Assembly: GCF_003417535.1 (NCBI RefSeq)
Contig: NZ_QVLS01000003.1
Span: 124,001 to 188,000, forward strand
Length of the DNA stretch: 64,000 nt
Origin: Hydrogenophaga borbori
GTDB lineage: Bacteria; Pseudomonadota; Gammaproteobacteria; Burkholderiales; Burkholderiaceae_C
Direction of reading: 5' to 3'
Position 1 is the first letter of the stretch. Every line of letters begins with the position of its first letter. Under the pieces are notes generated by a model, which made no database searches, was not told where the DNA came from, and was given only the letters and a program-made list of their open reading frames with translations. A program made the position numbers and the translations under genes. Shown here piece by piece: positions 39,073-47,217 of the stretch.

Positions 39073-39558
39073 ATGCCCTCGTTCGACACCGTCCTAGAAG
39101 CCGATCTCGTTGAAGTCAAGAATGCCGTCGATCAGGTCGCGCGCGAGATCGGCACGCGCTTCGACTTCAAGGGCACGAGCGCCGCCATCGAGCTGAAGGA
39201 CAAGGAGATCACCCTCACCGGTGACGCCGACTTCCAGCTCCAGCAGATCGAGGACGTGCTGCGCAACAAGCTCGCCAAGCGCAACGTGGACGTGCGCTTC
39301 CTCGACATGGGCAAGGTCGAAAAAATGGGCGGCGACAAGGTCAAGCAGGTGGCCAAGGTGCGCAACGGCATCGCCACCGAAGACGGCAAGAAGATCCAGC
39401 AGGCCATCAAGGCCAGCAAGCTCAAGGTGCAGGCCGCCATCCAGGGCGACGCCGTGCGCGTGACCGGCGCCAAGCGCGACGACCTGCAGGCCACCATGGC
39501 CATCATCAAGAACGAGATGAAGGACCTGCCGCTCTCGTTCAACAACTTCAGAGACTAG
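39073..39558 (+). CDS. yajQ: YajQ family nucleotide-binding protein
   Basis: A 161-residue cytoplasmic protein with two RRM-like halves, starting [21 protein letters not shown] and ending [13 protein letters not shown]. In Xanthomonas a member binds cyclic di-GMP and acts with a transcription factor; other roles have been proposed. The stop codon overlaps the GTG start of the protease downstream by one base (TAGTG). Confidence 0.93.
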   Translation: MPSFDTVLEADLVEVKNAVDQVAREIGTRFDFKGTSAAIELKDKEITLTGDADFQLQQIEDVLRNKLAKRNVDVRFLDMGKVEKMGGDKVKQVAKVRNGIATEDGKKIQQAIKASKLKVQAAIQGDAVRVTGAKRDDLQATMAIIKNEMKDLPLSFNNFRD

Positions 39559-40295
39559 TGGACCACCCCCGCCGCGCTTCGCGCGCCCCCCTCAAGGAGG
39601 CGGCGCCTGCGGCCCGGCACAGCCGGTTCCGCGGCGCCTCTGGGTGGCGGTGGTCACGAGCGCTGCTGGTTGGCCTCTGGGCGGGCTCCACCGGCTTTTC
39701 TTATGCCCAGTCGGTGTCGCTGTCGGGCATCTCCGGCAGCAAGGCCCTGGTCGTCATCGACGGCGCCGCGCCGCGTTTTCTGGCGGCTGGCCAGGCGCAC
39801 CAGGGCGTTCGCCTGGTGTCGGTGCAAGGCGAATCGGCCGTCGTCGAGATCGGCGGCCAGCGCCAGACCCTGCGACTGGGCGAAGCCCCGGTGAGCCTGG
39901 GCGGCGGCGGGGCCGAGGCGGGCGGCGCCCAGCGCGTGGTGCTCACGGCCGACGGCAGCGGCCACTTCATGCCCCAAGGCCAGATCAACGGCCGCGCGGT
40001 GCAGTTCATGGTGGACACCGGCGCCACACAAATCATCATGGGCGAGTCCGAGGCCAAGCGCATCAACCTGGACTACCAGCGCGGCCAGCGCGTGACGGTG
40101 CAGACGGCCAACGGCACCGCGCCGGGCTACCGCGTCACGCTCGACTCGGTGCGCGTGGGCGACGCCCAGGTGCATGCCGTGGCCGCCATCGTGCTGCCAC
40201 AGCCCATGCCCTTCGTGCTGCTGGGCAACAGCTTCCTCACGCGCTTCCAGATGCAGCGCAACAACGACCAGCTGACGCTGGAGCGGCGCTACTGA
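39558..40295 (+). CDS. Retropepsin-like periplasmic aspartic protease with repeat-derived N-terminus
   Basis: A 245-residue exported protein of the TIGR02281-type clan AA aspartic proteases. The active site is FMVDTGATQIIMGESEA near residues 149-165, with hydrophobic VLLGNSFLTRFQM closing the fold. A signal sequence spans about residues 33-52 (ALLVGLWAGSTGFSYAQS). The only usual in-frame start is GTG at 39558, overlapping yajQ. Codons 2-28 after it are encoded by repeat copy C, so the element forms a basic N-terminal extension ahead of the signal sequence. A rare CTG start inside the signal sequence is the alternative. Substrate unknown. Confidence 0.8.
   Translation: MDHPRRASRAPLKEAAPAARHSRFRGASGWRWSRALLVGLWAGSTGFSYAQSVSLSGISGSKALVVIDGAAPRFLAAGQAHQGVRLVSVQGESAVVEIGGQRQTLRLGEAPVSLGGGGAEAGGAQRVVLTADGSGHFMPQGQINGRAVQFMVDTGATQIIMGESEAKRINLDYQRGQRVTVQTANGTAPGYRVTLDSVRVGDAQVHAVAAIVLPQPMPFVLLGNSFLTRFQMQRNNDQLTLERRY
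39562..39639 (+). repeat. Comamonadaceae-type intergenic repeat, copy C (within coding sequence)
   Basis: It reads CCACCCCCGCCGCGCTTCGC, CCCCCTCAAGGAGG and GGCCCGGCACAGCCGGTTCC in order, closely matching copies B and D. It lies directly after the yajQ stop and is open in the frame of the protease gene. Confidence 0.85.
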
Positions 40296-40296
40296 C

Positions 40297-40656
40297 TCAG
40301 GCCTGCGCGGCCGTCACCACGATCTCGATGCGGTACGCCGGGTTGGCCAGCGCGGCCTGCACGGTGGCGCGCGGCGGCGCGGCGCCGGGCACCACCCAGG
40401 CGTCCCAGACCTCGTTCATGGCCGCGATGTCGCGGATGTCGGTGAGGAAGATCTCGGTGCGCAGGATGCGCGACTTGTCGCTGCCGCATTCCTTCAGGCG
40501 CTGCTCCACCTGTTGCAGCACGTCCGCGGTCTGGCCGCGGATGTCGGTGTCGCCGCGCTCGGGCACCATGCCCGCCAGGAACACGATGCCGTTGAACACG
40601 GCGGCTTCGCTGTAGCGCGCGGCCATGCCCACGCGCTGGATGCCTTGCTGGTTCAT
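40297..40656 (-). CDS. RidA family protein
   Basis: A 119-residue protein of the RidA/YjgF family, trimeric deaminases of reactive enamines and imines. It shows FNGIVFLAGMVPERG, DVLQQVEQRLKECGSDKSRILRTEIFLTDIRD, and the end PPRATVQAALANPAYRIEIVVTA with the substrate-binding Arg. The ATG at 40656 overlaps the plsY stop. The N-terminus lacks the exact archetypal RidA pattern, so subfamily and substrate are open. Confidence 0.9.
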   Translation of the reverse strand: MNQQGIQRVGMAARYSEAAVFNGIVFLAGMVPERGDTDIRGQTADVLQQVEQRLKECGSDKSRILRTEIFLTDIRDIAAMNEVWDAWVVPGAAPPRATVQAALANPAYRIEIVVTAAQA

Positions 40657-41288
40657 TTTTTCTTGGCTCCGAGCTGGCTTTCCTTGCCGGCCAGCAAGCG
40701 GTTGATGTTCTCGGCGTGGCGCCACACAAGCAGCACCGCCATCACCGCCAGGCTCAGCACCATCACGCCCGGCGCCTCCCAGGCCACGCCGCCGCCCAGC
40801 AGGTAGTAGGCCGGCGCGAACACCGCCGTGACGATGGACGCCAGCGAGGAATAGCGGAAGAAGATGGCGATGATCAGCCAGGTGAGCAGCGAGGCCAGGC
40901 CCAGCCAGGGGTTGAAGCCCAGGATGACGCCGGCCGCCGTGGCCACGCCCTTGCCCCCCTGGAACTTGAAGAACACGGGGAACAGGTGGCCCAGGAAGGC
41001 CGCCAGGCCCACCAGCGCCACCGTGCCCGCGCCCAGGCCGAAAGGCTCGCCCCAGTGCGCCACCACGAACACCGGCAGCCAGCCCTTCACCGCGTCGAGC
41101 AGCAGGGTGACGATGGCCGCCGCCTTGCTGCCCGAACGCAGCACGTTGGTGGCGCCGGGGTTCTTGCTGCCGTAGGTGCGCGGGTCGGACAGACCCATCA
41201 GGCGGCTGACGATCACCGCGAAGGACAGGGACCCGATCAGGTAGGCGGCCAGGGTGGCCAGCGCGGGATAGAGCGCTTGCAAGGGCAT
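40653..41288 (-). CDS. plsY: Glycerol-3-phosphate acyltransferase PlsY
   Basis: A 211-residue integral membrane enzyme that acylates glycerol-3-phosphate from acyl-phosphate, starting phospholipid synthesis. The conserved loops are IGSLSFAVIVSRLMG, GSKNPGATNVLR, and LFPVFFKFQGGKGVATAAGV, with five or more membrane helices. The start is uncertain: ATG 41288 (MPLQALYPALA) has GAGGAG too close, and TTG 41300 would add four residues. The stop overlaps the ridA start. Confidence 0.93.
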   Translation of the reverse strand: MPLQALYPALATLAAYLIGSLSFAVIVSRLMGLSDPRTYGSKNPGATNVLRSGSKAAAIVTLLLDAVKGWLPVFVVAHWGEPFGLGAGTVALVGLAAFLGHLFPVFFKFQGGKGVATAAGVILGFNPWLGLASLLTWLIIAIFFRYSSLASIVTAVFAPAYYLLGGGVAWEAPGVMVLSLAVMAVLLVWRHAENINRLLAGKESQLGAKKK

Positions 41289-41329
41289 CTCCTCGGTCAA
41301 GGGTTCTTATGGTCGGAATGGAGCGCGCG

Positions 41330-41821
41330 TCATTCTGCCAGCGCGCACCGCACCGCCTGCGCGCCCAGCGGACCGCTCAGCACGGCCGGCTCGATGCCGA
41401 CCAGGAAGCCGCGCCGCCCGCCATTGATCCAGAGGCGCGGCAGTTCCAGCACGGTAGCTTCCACGAACACCGGCATGGCGCGCTTGAGCCCGAAGGGCGA
41501 GGTACCGCCCACCAGGTAGCCGCTGTGGCGGTTCGCCACTTCGGGCTTGCAGGGCTCCACCGACTTCGCGCCGATCTGGCGCGCCAGGTTCTTGGTGGAC
41601 ACCGTGCGGTTGCCATGCATGAGCACGGCCAGCGGCTTGGCGGCCTCGTCCTGCATGATCAGCGTCTTCACCACCGCGAACGGGTCCAGGCCCAGCACCT
41701 GGGCGCTGTGCTGCGCCCCGCCGTGCTCCAGGTATTCGTAGGGATGCTCGGTGTACGCCACGCCGTTCGCCTTGAGCCAGGCCGTGGCGGGTGTCTCGGA
41801 AACATGTCGGGGCTTGGGCAT
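41330..41821 (-). CDS. ybaK: YbaK/EbsC family Cys-tRNA(Pro) deacylase
   Basis: A 163-residue trans-editing protein that hydrolyses Cys-tRNA(Pro) mischarged by prolyl-tRNA synthetase. It has PATAWLKANGVAYTEHPYEY, the catalytic lysine region VVKTLIMQDE, NRTVSTKNLARQIGAKSVEPC, and GYLVGGTSPFGLKRAMPVFVE. The start MPKPRHVSETPATAWL is at 41821. The frame remains open leftward of the start through repeat copy D, but nothing supports that extension. Confidence 0.92.
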   Translation of the reverse strand: MPKPRHVSETPATAWLKANGVAYTEHPYEYLEHGGAQHSAQVLGLDPFAVVKTLIMQDEAAKPLAVLMHGNRTVSTKNLARQIGAKSVEPCKPEVANRHSGYLVGGTSPFGLKRAMPVFVEATVLELPRLWINGGRRGFLVGIEPAVLSGPLGAQAVRCALAE

Positions 41822-41839
41822 ACCAGGGCTTTGTCCAGA

Positions 41840-41917
41840 GATGCCGCGGAACCGGCTCTGCCGGGCCGCAGGCATCGCCCCCATGAGGGGGTCGCGCGAA
41901 GCGCGGCAGGGGTGTTG
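41840..41917 (-). repeat. Comamonadaceae-type intergenic repeat, copy D
   Basis: On the minus strand it reads ACACCCCTGCCGCGCTTCGC, CCCCCTCATGGGGG and GGCCCGGCAGAGCCGGTTCC. It fills the spacer between the aldo-keto reductase stop and the ybaK start, in the direction of transcription. Confidence 0.85.
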
Positions 41918-41921
41918 CTTT

Positions 41922-42974
41922 TTACTGCGCGGGGTCGCGGCTGTCCCAGCGGATCTTGTCCACCGCCGCCTGCAGCTCGGGCGTGAACGGCGTGCCCCAG
42001 GCGTCCAGGCACTCATCCAGCTGGGCCACGGTGGTCACGCCGATGATGGTGGAAGCCACGCGCCAGTTGTTGTAGCAAAAGGCCAGCGCCAGCTGCGCGG
42101 GCGTGAGGCCGTGCTCGCGGGCCAGCGCGTTGTAGCGCTGGGCCGTGGCCAGGGCCTCGGGCCGGCCCCAGCGCTGCTTGCGCATGCTCTCGAAGATGGC
42201 CAGGCGGCCGTGCCCGCCCACCAGGCCGGTGCCGTCGTACTTGCCGGTGAGCAGGCCAAAGCCCAGCGGCGAGTAGGCCAGCAGCGACACGCCCAGGCGG
42301 TGGCTGGTCTCGTCCAGGCCGTTCTCATAACTGCGGTTGATCAGGCAGTAGGGGTTCTGCACCGTGGCCACGCGCGGCAGGCCGTGCTGCTCGGCCAGGC
42401 GCACGAACTCGTGCACGCCATAGGGCGTTTCGTTGGACAGGCCGATGGCGCGCACCTTGCCCGCTTTCACCAGCTCGGCCATGGCCTCGAGCTGTTCGAG
42501 CATCGAGGCGCAGGGTTTGTCCTTGGCGGGGTCGAAGCTGAGCGCGCCGAAGGCCGGCAGGTTGCGCGCCGGCCAGTGAATTTGATAGAGGTCAATCACC
42601 TCGGTCTGGAGGCGGCGCAGACTGCCTTCGCAGGCTTTCACGATTTCGGCCTTGCTCAGGCCTGCGTTGTCGCCGCGGATCCAGGGCATGCCGCGCGACG
42701 GCCCGGCCACCTTGGTAGCGAGCACCAGCTTCTGGCGCTGGCCGGGGTGGCGGGCGAACCAGTTGCCGATGATGGTCTCGGTGGCGCTGAAGGTTTCGGC
42801 GCGCGCGGGCACGGAGTACATCTCGGCCGTGTCGATGAAGTCCACGCCGCGCTCGACGGCGCGGTCCAGGATGCGGTGCGCGGTCGGCTCATCGACCTGC
42901 TCGCCGAAGGTCATGGTGCCGAGGCAGATCGGGGTGACTTGAAGGGGGCTCTGGCCAAGTGCGACGGGGTTCAT
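41922..42974 (-). CDS. Aldo/keto reductase (Tas-like)
   Basis: A 350-residue NADP(H)-dependent oxidoreductase with a TIM-barrel fold. The catalytic residues are seen in VDFIDTAEMYSVP (Asp, Tyr), LATKVAG (Lys) and YQIHWPARNLP (His). The end PAQLALAFCYNNWRVASTIIGVT is the cofactor-binding region. Length and sequence resemble E. coli Tas. The physiological substrate is unknown. A nine-base palindrome at 43001-43025 stands 26 bases upstream of the start and may regulate this gene, the divergent lipoprotein gene, or both. Confidence 0.92.
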   Translation of the reverse strand: MNPVALGQSPLQVTPICLGTMTFGEQVDEPTAHRILDRAVERGVDFIDTAEMYSVPARAETFSATETIIGNWFARHPGQRQKLVLATKVAGPSRGMPWIRGDNAGLSKAEIVKACEGSLRRLQTEVIDLYQIHWPARNLPAFGALSFDPAKDKPCASMLEQLEAMAELVKAGKVRAIGLSNETPYGVHEFVRLAEQHGLPRVATVQNPYCLINRSYENGLDETSHRLGVSLLAYSPLGFGLLTGKYDGTGLVGGHGRLAIFESMRKQRWGRPEALATAQRYNALAREHGLTPAQLALAFCYNNWRVASTIIGVTTVAQLDECLDAWGTPFTPELQAAVDKIRWDSRDPAQ

Positions 42975-43000
42975 GCAAGGATTTGTAACGTCAGAGAATT

Positions 43001-43025
43001 CCTACGGGGTCAATATCCCCGTAGG
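43001..43025. promoter_or_regulatory. Perfect inverted repeat between divergent genes (candidate operator)
   Basis: CCTACGGGG and its exact complement CCCCGTAGG flank a seven-base A+T-rich centre. It is followed after two bases by TATAAG (43028-43033), a -10-like element for the rightward lipoprotein gene. A regulator bound here would overlap that promoter. Confidence 0.6.
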
Positions 43026-43109
43026 GGTATAAGTTTAGGCGCTGAGTTGTCCACCGCCGGCTGCGCCAGGCGGGGTCTGTTTTCCCCATCAACAACGAGG
43101 AGTTCCACC

Positions 43110-43793
43110 ATGTCCCACACCGTTTCCCACACCACGCGTGGCCTGACCGTTCTCACCGTGGCGGCGGCTCTGGCCATCAGCGGCTGCGCGAACATGAGCG
43201 AGACGCAGAGCGACAGCGCCAAGGGCGCTGGCATCGGCGCGGCGGCGGGCCTTGTGTTGGGCGGCCTCACCGGTGGCTCCAAGGGCGCCGCCCAGGGCGC
43301 CGTGCTGGGCGCCGGCGCGGGCGCGCTGGGGGGCTACATCTGGTCCACGCGCATGCAAGAGCAGAAGAAACAGATGGAAGCGGCCACCGCGGGCACCGGC
43401 ATCGGCGTGAGCCAGACGGCCGACAACCGGCTGAAGCTGGACGTGCCGGCCGATGCGGGCTTCGCGTCGGGCCGCTCCACGCTGAGCCCGACGCTGGTGC
43501 GCGTGCTGGGCCAGTTCGCCACCACGCTGCAGCAGAACCAGGCCACGCATGTGACCATCATCGGCCACACCGACAGCTCGGGCAGCGACGCCATCAACAA
43601 CCCGCTGTCCTTCGACCGCGCCAATGCCACGCGCGACTACCTGGTGGGCCGGGGCGTCGCGGCGACGCGCATCAGCACCGACGGCCGCGGCTCGCGCGAG
43701 CCCATCGCCGACAACGGCACGGCCCAGGGCCGCGCCATGAACCGCCGCGTGGAAATCTATGTGGCCGAGCCGGCCAGTACCGCGCAGCGCTGA
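43110..43793 (+). CDS. OmpA-family lipoprotein with glycine zipper (YiaD-like)
   Basis: A 227-residue outer-membrane lipoprotein. The signal peptide ends in a lipobox around AISGC (Cys 26). A glycine-zipper hairpin follows (about 39-77; GAGIGAAAGLVLGGLTGG and GAVLGAGAGALGGYIW). The C-terminal OmpA-type peptidoglycan-binding domain (about 110-227) has VTIIGHTDSSGSDAINNPLSFDRA and ends AMNRRVEIYVAE. It probably ties the outer membrane to peptidoglycan. GAGGAG lies upstream of the ATG at 43110. A palindrome upstream suggests regulated, perhaps stress-related, expression. A terminator follows. Confidence 0.9.
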   Translation: MSHTVSHTTRGLTVLTVAAALAISGCANMSETQSDSAKGAGIGAAAGLVLGGLTGGSKGAAQGAVLGAGAGALGGYIWSTRMQEQKKQMEAATAGTGIGVSQTADNRLKLDVPADAGFASGRSTLSPTLVRVLGQFATTLQQNQATHVTIIGHTDSSGSDAINNPLSFDRANATRDYLVGRGVAATRISTDGRGSREPIADNGTAQGRAMNRRVEIYVAEPASTAQR

Positions 43794-43820
43794 CCCATCA
43801 CTGCTGTCACCGCTCTCTCA

Positions 43821-43847
43821 AGCCCGGCAACCGCCGGGCTTTTTTTG
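43821..43847 (+). terminator. Rho-independent terminator after the OmpA-like gene
   Basis: An eight-base stem AGCCCGGC/GCCGGGCT with a four-base loop (AACC) runs into seven T. It separates the rightward lipoprotein gene from the convergent acyl-CoA synthetase. Confidence 0.9.
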
Positions 43848-43858
43848 CGCCCGGCGCG

Positions 43859-45595
43859 TCAGGCGAGGCGCGCGCGCTCCTCTTCCTGCACGCGCAGCAC
43901 GCGGCGCTGCACCTTCCCCGTGGTGGTCATGGGCAGCGCGTCAATGAACTCGATCTCCTTCGGGTACTCATAGGGCGCCAGCCGCCCTTTCACGTGCGAC
44001 TGCAGCTCGGCGACCAGCGAGGCATTGCCGACATGTCCCGGCGACAGCACCACGTAGGCCTTCACCACCGCCCCCCGCTCCCGGTCCGGCTTGGGCACCA
44101 CCGCCGCGTTCGCCACCGCCGGGTGCTTGACCAGGCAGTTTTCGATCTCGCTCGGCCCGATGCGGTAACCCGCGGCTTTGAACACGTCGTCGGCGCGGCC
44201 CTGGTACCAGAGGTAGCCGTCTGTGTCGCGCACGGCCAGGTCGCCCGTGCGGCACCAGCTGCTGGCGGGATCGCCGGTGAACTTGCCGCGCGTGGCCGCC
44301 TCGTTTTTCCAGTAGCCCAAAAAGAAGATCGGGTCGGGCTCGCCGTGCACGTCCAGCCGGTGCACGGCCACGTCGCCGGGCACACCCACGGGACATTCCT
44401 TGCCGTCGTCGTCGATCACCGCCACCCGGTGGCCTGGGTAGCCCTTGCCCATGCTGCCGGGCCGCGCCGGCCACAGGCGCGCGCAGTTGCCCACGATGTA
44501 GTTGATCTCGGTCTGGCCGAACATTTCATTCACCGTGATGCCCAGCTCGTCCCGGCACCAGCTGAACACGGCGTCGCCCACGGCCTCGCCGGCGCTCATC
44601 AGCCCCTGCAGCACGAAGCGAAACTGCCGCTTGGGGCGCGGGTACGCCTTCATCATGGCTTTGAGCGCGGTGGGAAACAGGAAGCTGTGCGTCACGCCGT
44701 GGCGCTCGATGAGTTCAAAGGCGGTCTGCGGGCTGAAGCGGCCGTTGTGCGCCACGATGGGCCGGCCGAAGTAGAGCGTGGGCAGCAGCGCATCCATCAG
44801 GCCGCCGGTCCAGGCCCAGTCGGCGGGGGACCAGAACACCGCCTCGCTGGGGCGGCTGGTGTCGAAGGGGTCGAAGCCGAACCAGTTCTGGCTGCACACG
44901 AAGCCCGTGAGGTTGCCGATGAGCGCGCGGTGCGGAATGAGCGCGCCCTTGGGGTTGCCGGTGGTGCCGCTGGTGTAGATCAGCACCGCGGCTTCGTCGG
45001 CGCGCGTGTGCGCGGGTTCGAAGGCTTCCTCTTCCTGCGCCAGCAGTTGCGCCCAGTCGAGCGCGCCGCCACGCGCGGGCCCTTCGGGCGCGTCGACGGC
45101 GATCAGTTCGTTCAACAGCGGGCAGGCGGCGCCCACGCCCTGCACAGCGGCCAGGGTGCTGGCGTCGCAGATGGCGAGCACGGCCTCGCTGTCGCGCAGG
45201 CGAAACTCCAGCGCCTCTGGACCGAAGAGCTGCGACAGCGGCATGGCCACCGCGCCCATCTGCAGCACGGCCATGTAGGCCACGGCGGTTTCGAAGCGCT
45301 GCGGCAGCACGATGGCGACGCGGTCGCCGCGCTGAACGCCCAGGGCGTCGAGCGCGTTGGACAGGCGATTGGCCTGGGCGAAGAGCTCGGCGTAGCTGTG
45401 CTCGCGGTCGGCCTGGCCGGGAGCGGTGGCGATCACCGCCGTGCGGCGGCCGCTGGCCGCGCCCGTGGCCCAGCGGCGCATGCAGACCTCGGCCATGTTG
45501 AACTCGGCCGGCACCTGCCAGCGGAAGTCCGCGTGCAGCGCGGGATAGTGGTCGATCGCGGTGTCACGGCCTGGGCGGCGGGCGGCGTGGGGCAT
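43859..45595 (-). CDS. Acyl-CoA synthetase (AMP-forming)
   Basis: A 578-residue adenylate-forming enzyme that activates a carboxylic acid through acyl-AMP to acyl-CoA. The nucleotide loop is LIYTSGTTGNPKGAL, with EMFGQTEINYIVGN (A5), WCRTGDLAVRDTDGYLWYQGRADDVFKAAGYRIGPSEIE (A7-A8) and the catalytic lysine region PMTTTGKVQRR near the C-terminus. It resembles acetyl/propionyl or medium-chain acyl-CoA synthetases, and the acid is not decided. The ATG at 45595 has GGAGA eight bases upstream. It diverges from an alpha/beta hydrolase gene. Confidence 0.9.
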   Translation of the reverse strand: MPHAARRPGRDTAIDHYPALHADFRWQVPAEFNMAEVCMRRWATGAASGRRTAVIATAPGQADREHSYAELFAQANRLSNALDALGVQRGDRVAIVLPQRFETAVAYMAVLQMGAVAMPLSQLFGPEALEFRLRDSEAVLAICDASTLAAVQGVGAACPLLNELIAVDAPEGPARGGALDWAQLLAQEEEAFEPAHTRADEAAVLIYTSGTTGNPKGALIPHRALIGNLTGFVCSQNWFGFDPFDTSRPSEAVFWSPADWAWTGGLMDALLPTLYFGRPIVAHNGRFSPQTAFELIERHGVTHSFLFPTALKAMMKAYPRPKRQFRFVLQGLMSAGEAVGDAVFSWCRDELGITVNEMFGQTEINYIVGNCARLWPARPGSMGKGYPGHRVAVIDDDGKECPVGVPGDVAVHRLDVHGEPDPIFFLGYWKNEAATRGKFTGDPASSWCRTGDLAVRDTDGYLWYQGRADDVFKAAGYRIGPSEIENCLVKHPAVANAAVVPKPDRERGAVVKAYVVLSPGHVGNASLVAELQSHVKGRLAPYEYPKEIEFIDALPMTTTGKVQRRVLRVQEEERARLA

Positions 45596-45643
45596 GCCTT
45601 TGTCTCCAAGCCCCGCGACCGGGGGCTCTCTATGATCGGGCGA

Positions 45644-46558
45644 ATGTACCAAGCACGACGCCCCTCACGCAGCGAGTTTCTCCCCATCCGCGGCTGGCGC
45701 TACCACCTGCGCCACTGGGGCACGCCCGAGGCCGGCCGCCCGCCGCTGGTGCTGGTGCACGGCTGGATGGACGTGGCCGCGTCGTGGCAGTTCGTGGTGG
45801 ACGCGATGCGCGAGGACCGCCACATCGTCGCCCCCGACTGGCGCGGCTACGGCGACACCACATGGAACGGCGCCGCCCCCGACAGCTATTGGTTCCCCGA
45901 CTACCTGGGCGACCTCGACGCCCTGCTCGACGCCCTGGCCGGTGAACAGCCCGTGGACCTGGTGGGCCACAGCATGGGCGGCCACGTCGCCACGCTGTAC
46001 GCGGGCGCGCGGCCACAGCGCATCCGCCGTCTGGTCAACCTGGAAGGCTTCGGCATGCCGGCCTCCCCGCCCGAGCAGGCGCCCAAGCGCTACGCCCAAT
46101 GGCTGGACGAGATCCGCGCCCTGCGCCGGGGCGACATGGACCTGAGCGACTACGCCGACGCCGAGGGCGTGGCGCGCCGCCTGATGAAAACCAATCCGCG
46201 CCTGCCGCCGGACAAGGCCGACTGGCTGGCGCGACAGTGGGCGCGGCCGAATGCCGAGGGCCGTTGGGCCATCCTGGGCGACCCGGCGCACAAGGTCACC
46301 AACGCCGTGCTGTTCCGGCCCGAGGAAGCCATCGAGGTCTACCGCCGCATCGCCGCGCCCACGCTGTGCGTGGTGGCCAGCGACGACAGCCTGGGCCTGT
46401 GGTGGAAGGGCCGCTACACGCTGGACGAATTCCGCGAGCGCATCGCGCACGTGCCGAACCTGCGCCACGCCCTGATCGAAGACGCGGGACACATGATGCA
46501 CCACGACCGGCCCGAGGCCCTGGCGGCACTGATCGAGGACTTCCTGCGCGGCGGCTGA
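45644..46558 (+). CDS. Alpha/beta-fold hydrolase
   Basis: A 304-residue cytoplasmic hydrolase. LVLVHGWMDVAASW holds the oxyanion-hole HG, VDLVGHSMGGHVATLYAG the nucleophile elbow (Ser), and DAGHMMHHDRPEALA the catalytic His. A cap region lies at about residues 130-210. The start is either ATG 45644 or ATG 45632; neither has a clear ribosome site. It diverges from the acyl-CoA synthetase, so ester or thioester hydrolysis related to acyl metabolism is possible but unproven. Confidence 0.88.
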   Translation: MYQARRPSRSEFLPIRGWRYHLRHWGTPEAGRPPLVLVHGWMDVAASWQFVVDAMREDRHIVAPDWRGYGDTTWNGAAPDSYWFPDYLGDLDALLDALAGEQPVDLVGHSMGGHVATLYAGARPQRIRRLVNLEGFGMPASPPEQAPKRYAQWLDEIRALRRGDMDLSDYADAEGVARRLMKTNPRLPPDKADWLARQWARPNAEGRWAILGDPAHKVTNAVLFRPEEAIEVYRRIAAPTLCVVASDDSLGLWWKGRYTLDEFRERIAHVPNLRHALIEDAGHMMHHDRPEALAALIEDFLRGG

Positions 46559-46617
46559 GTCACGTTTTCTTGCATACCCCGACCTTCCCGAAACAGGCAG
46601 GAAGGCATACTTGGCCG

Positions 46618-47124
46618 ATGCGACCGCTCCATTCTTTCGCCGCCACGGCCGCCCTGCTCTGCGCCCCCGCCTTCGCCTTCAACGCCTGCCCCGGCTGGGA
46701 CAACCCCTTGCCCGAAGGCCAGTCGCGCTACGAGCTCTTCGCCTCGCCCTACACCCACCACTGGTCCAACGACCCGGAACACCGCCCGGTGTTCGCCCTG
46801 GCGCTGAACCGCCAACTGCCCGACGACCGCTTCTGCGGCCTGTCCTTGTTCCGCAACTCCTTCGGCCAGCCCTCGGCCTACCTCTACGCGGGCAAGCGCT
46901 GGAACGACCTCATCGACGGCTGGCCCCAGGTCTACGCGCAGGTGAGCGCCGGCGTCCTCTACGGCTACGTGGGCCAGTACAAGAACAAGGTGCCCGGCAA
47001 CGTCGGCGGCTTCTCGCCCGCCATCGTCCCGGCCATCGGCTACCGCCTCAACGACAAGGCCGGCCTGGAAGTGCAGATTCTGGGCACCGCGGCCCTGATG
47101 TTCGGCTTCACCTGGCGCTATTGA
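46618..47124 (+). CDS. Exported barrel-like protein of unknown function
   Basis: A 168-residue exported protein. The signal peptide ends near residue 19 (LLCAPAFAFNA). The mature part is rich in alternating aromatic/polar strands: YELFASPYTHHWSND, LSLFRNSFGQPSAYLYAGKRW, AGVLYGYVGQYKNKVPGNVGGFSPAIVPAIGYRL, and the terminal aromatic LMFGFTWRY. This layout suggests a small outer-membrane barrel. From memory close relatives in Burkholderiales carry the label sn-glycerol-3-phosphate transporter without clear basis. A PagP-like lipid A role is conceivable but I do not see the PagP catalytic residues. Confidence 0.65.
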   Translation: MRPLHSFAATAALLCAPAFAFNACPGWDNPLPEGQSRYELFASPYTHHWSNDPEHRPVFALALNRQLPDDRFCGLSLFRNSFGQPSAYLYAGKRWNDLIDGWPQVYAQVSAGVLYGYVGQYKNKVPGNVGGFSPAIVPAIGYRLNDKAGLEVQILGTAALMFGFTWRY

Positions 47125-47217
47125 CGCACCAGCGGGGCCATGGGCGGCACGGCCATCGCCAGAGCCGCCCCTGCATGAGAAAATCAAGGTTTTTGCCGAA
47201 CACACGCAGGAACCGCC

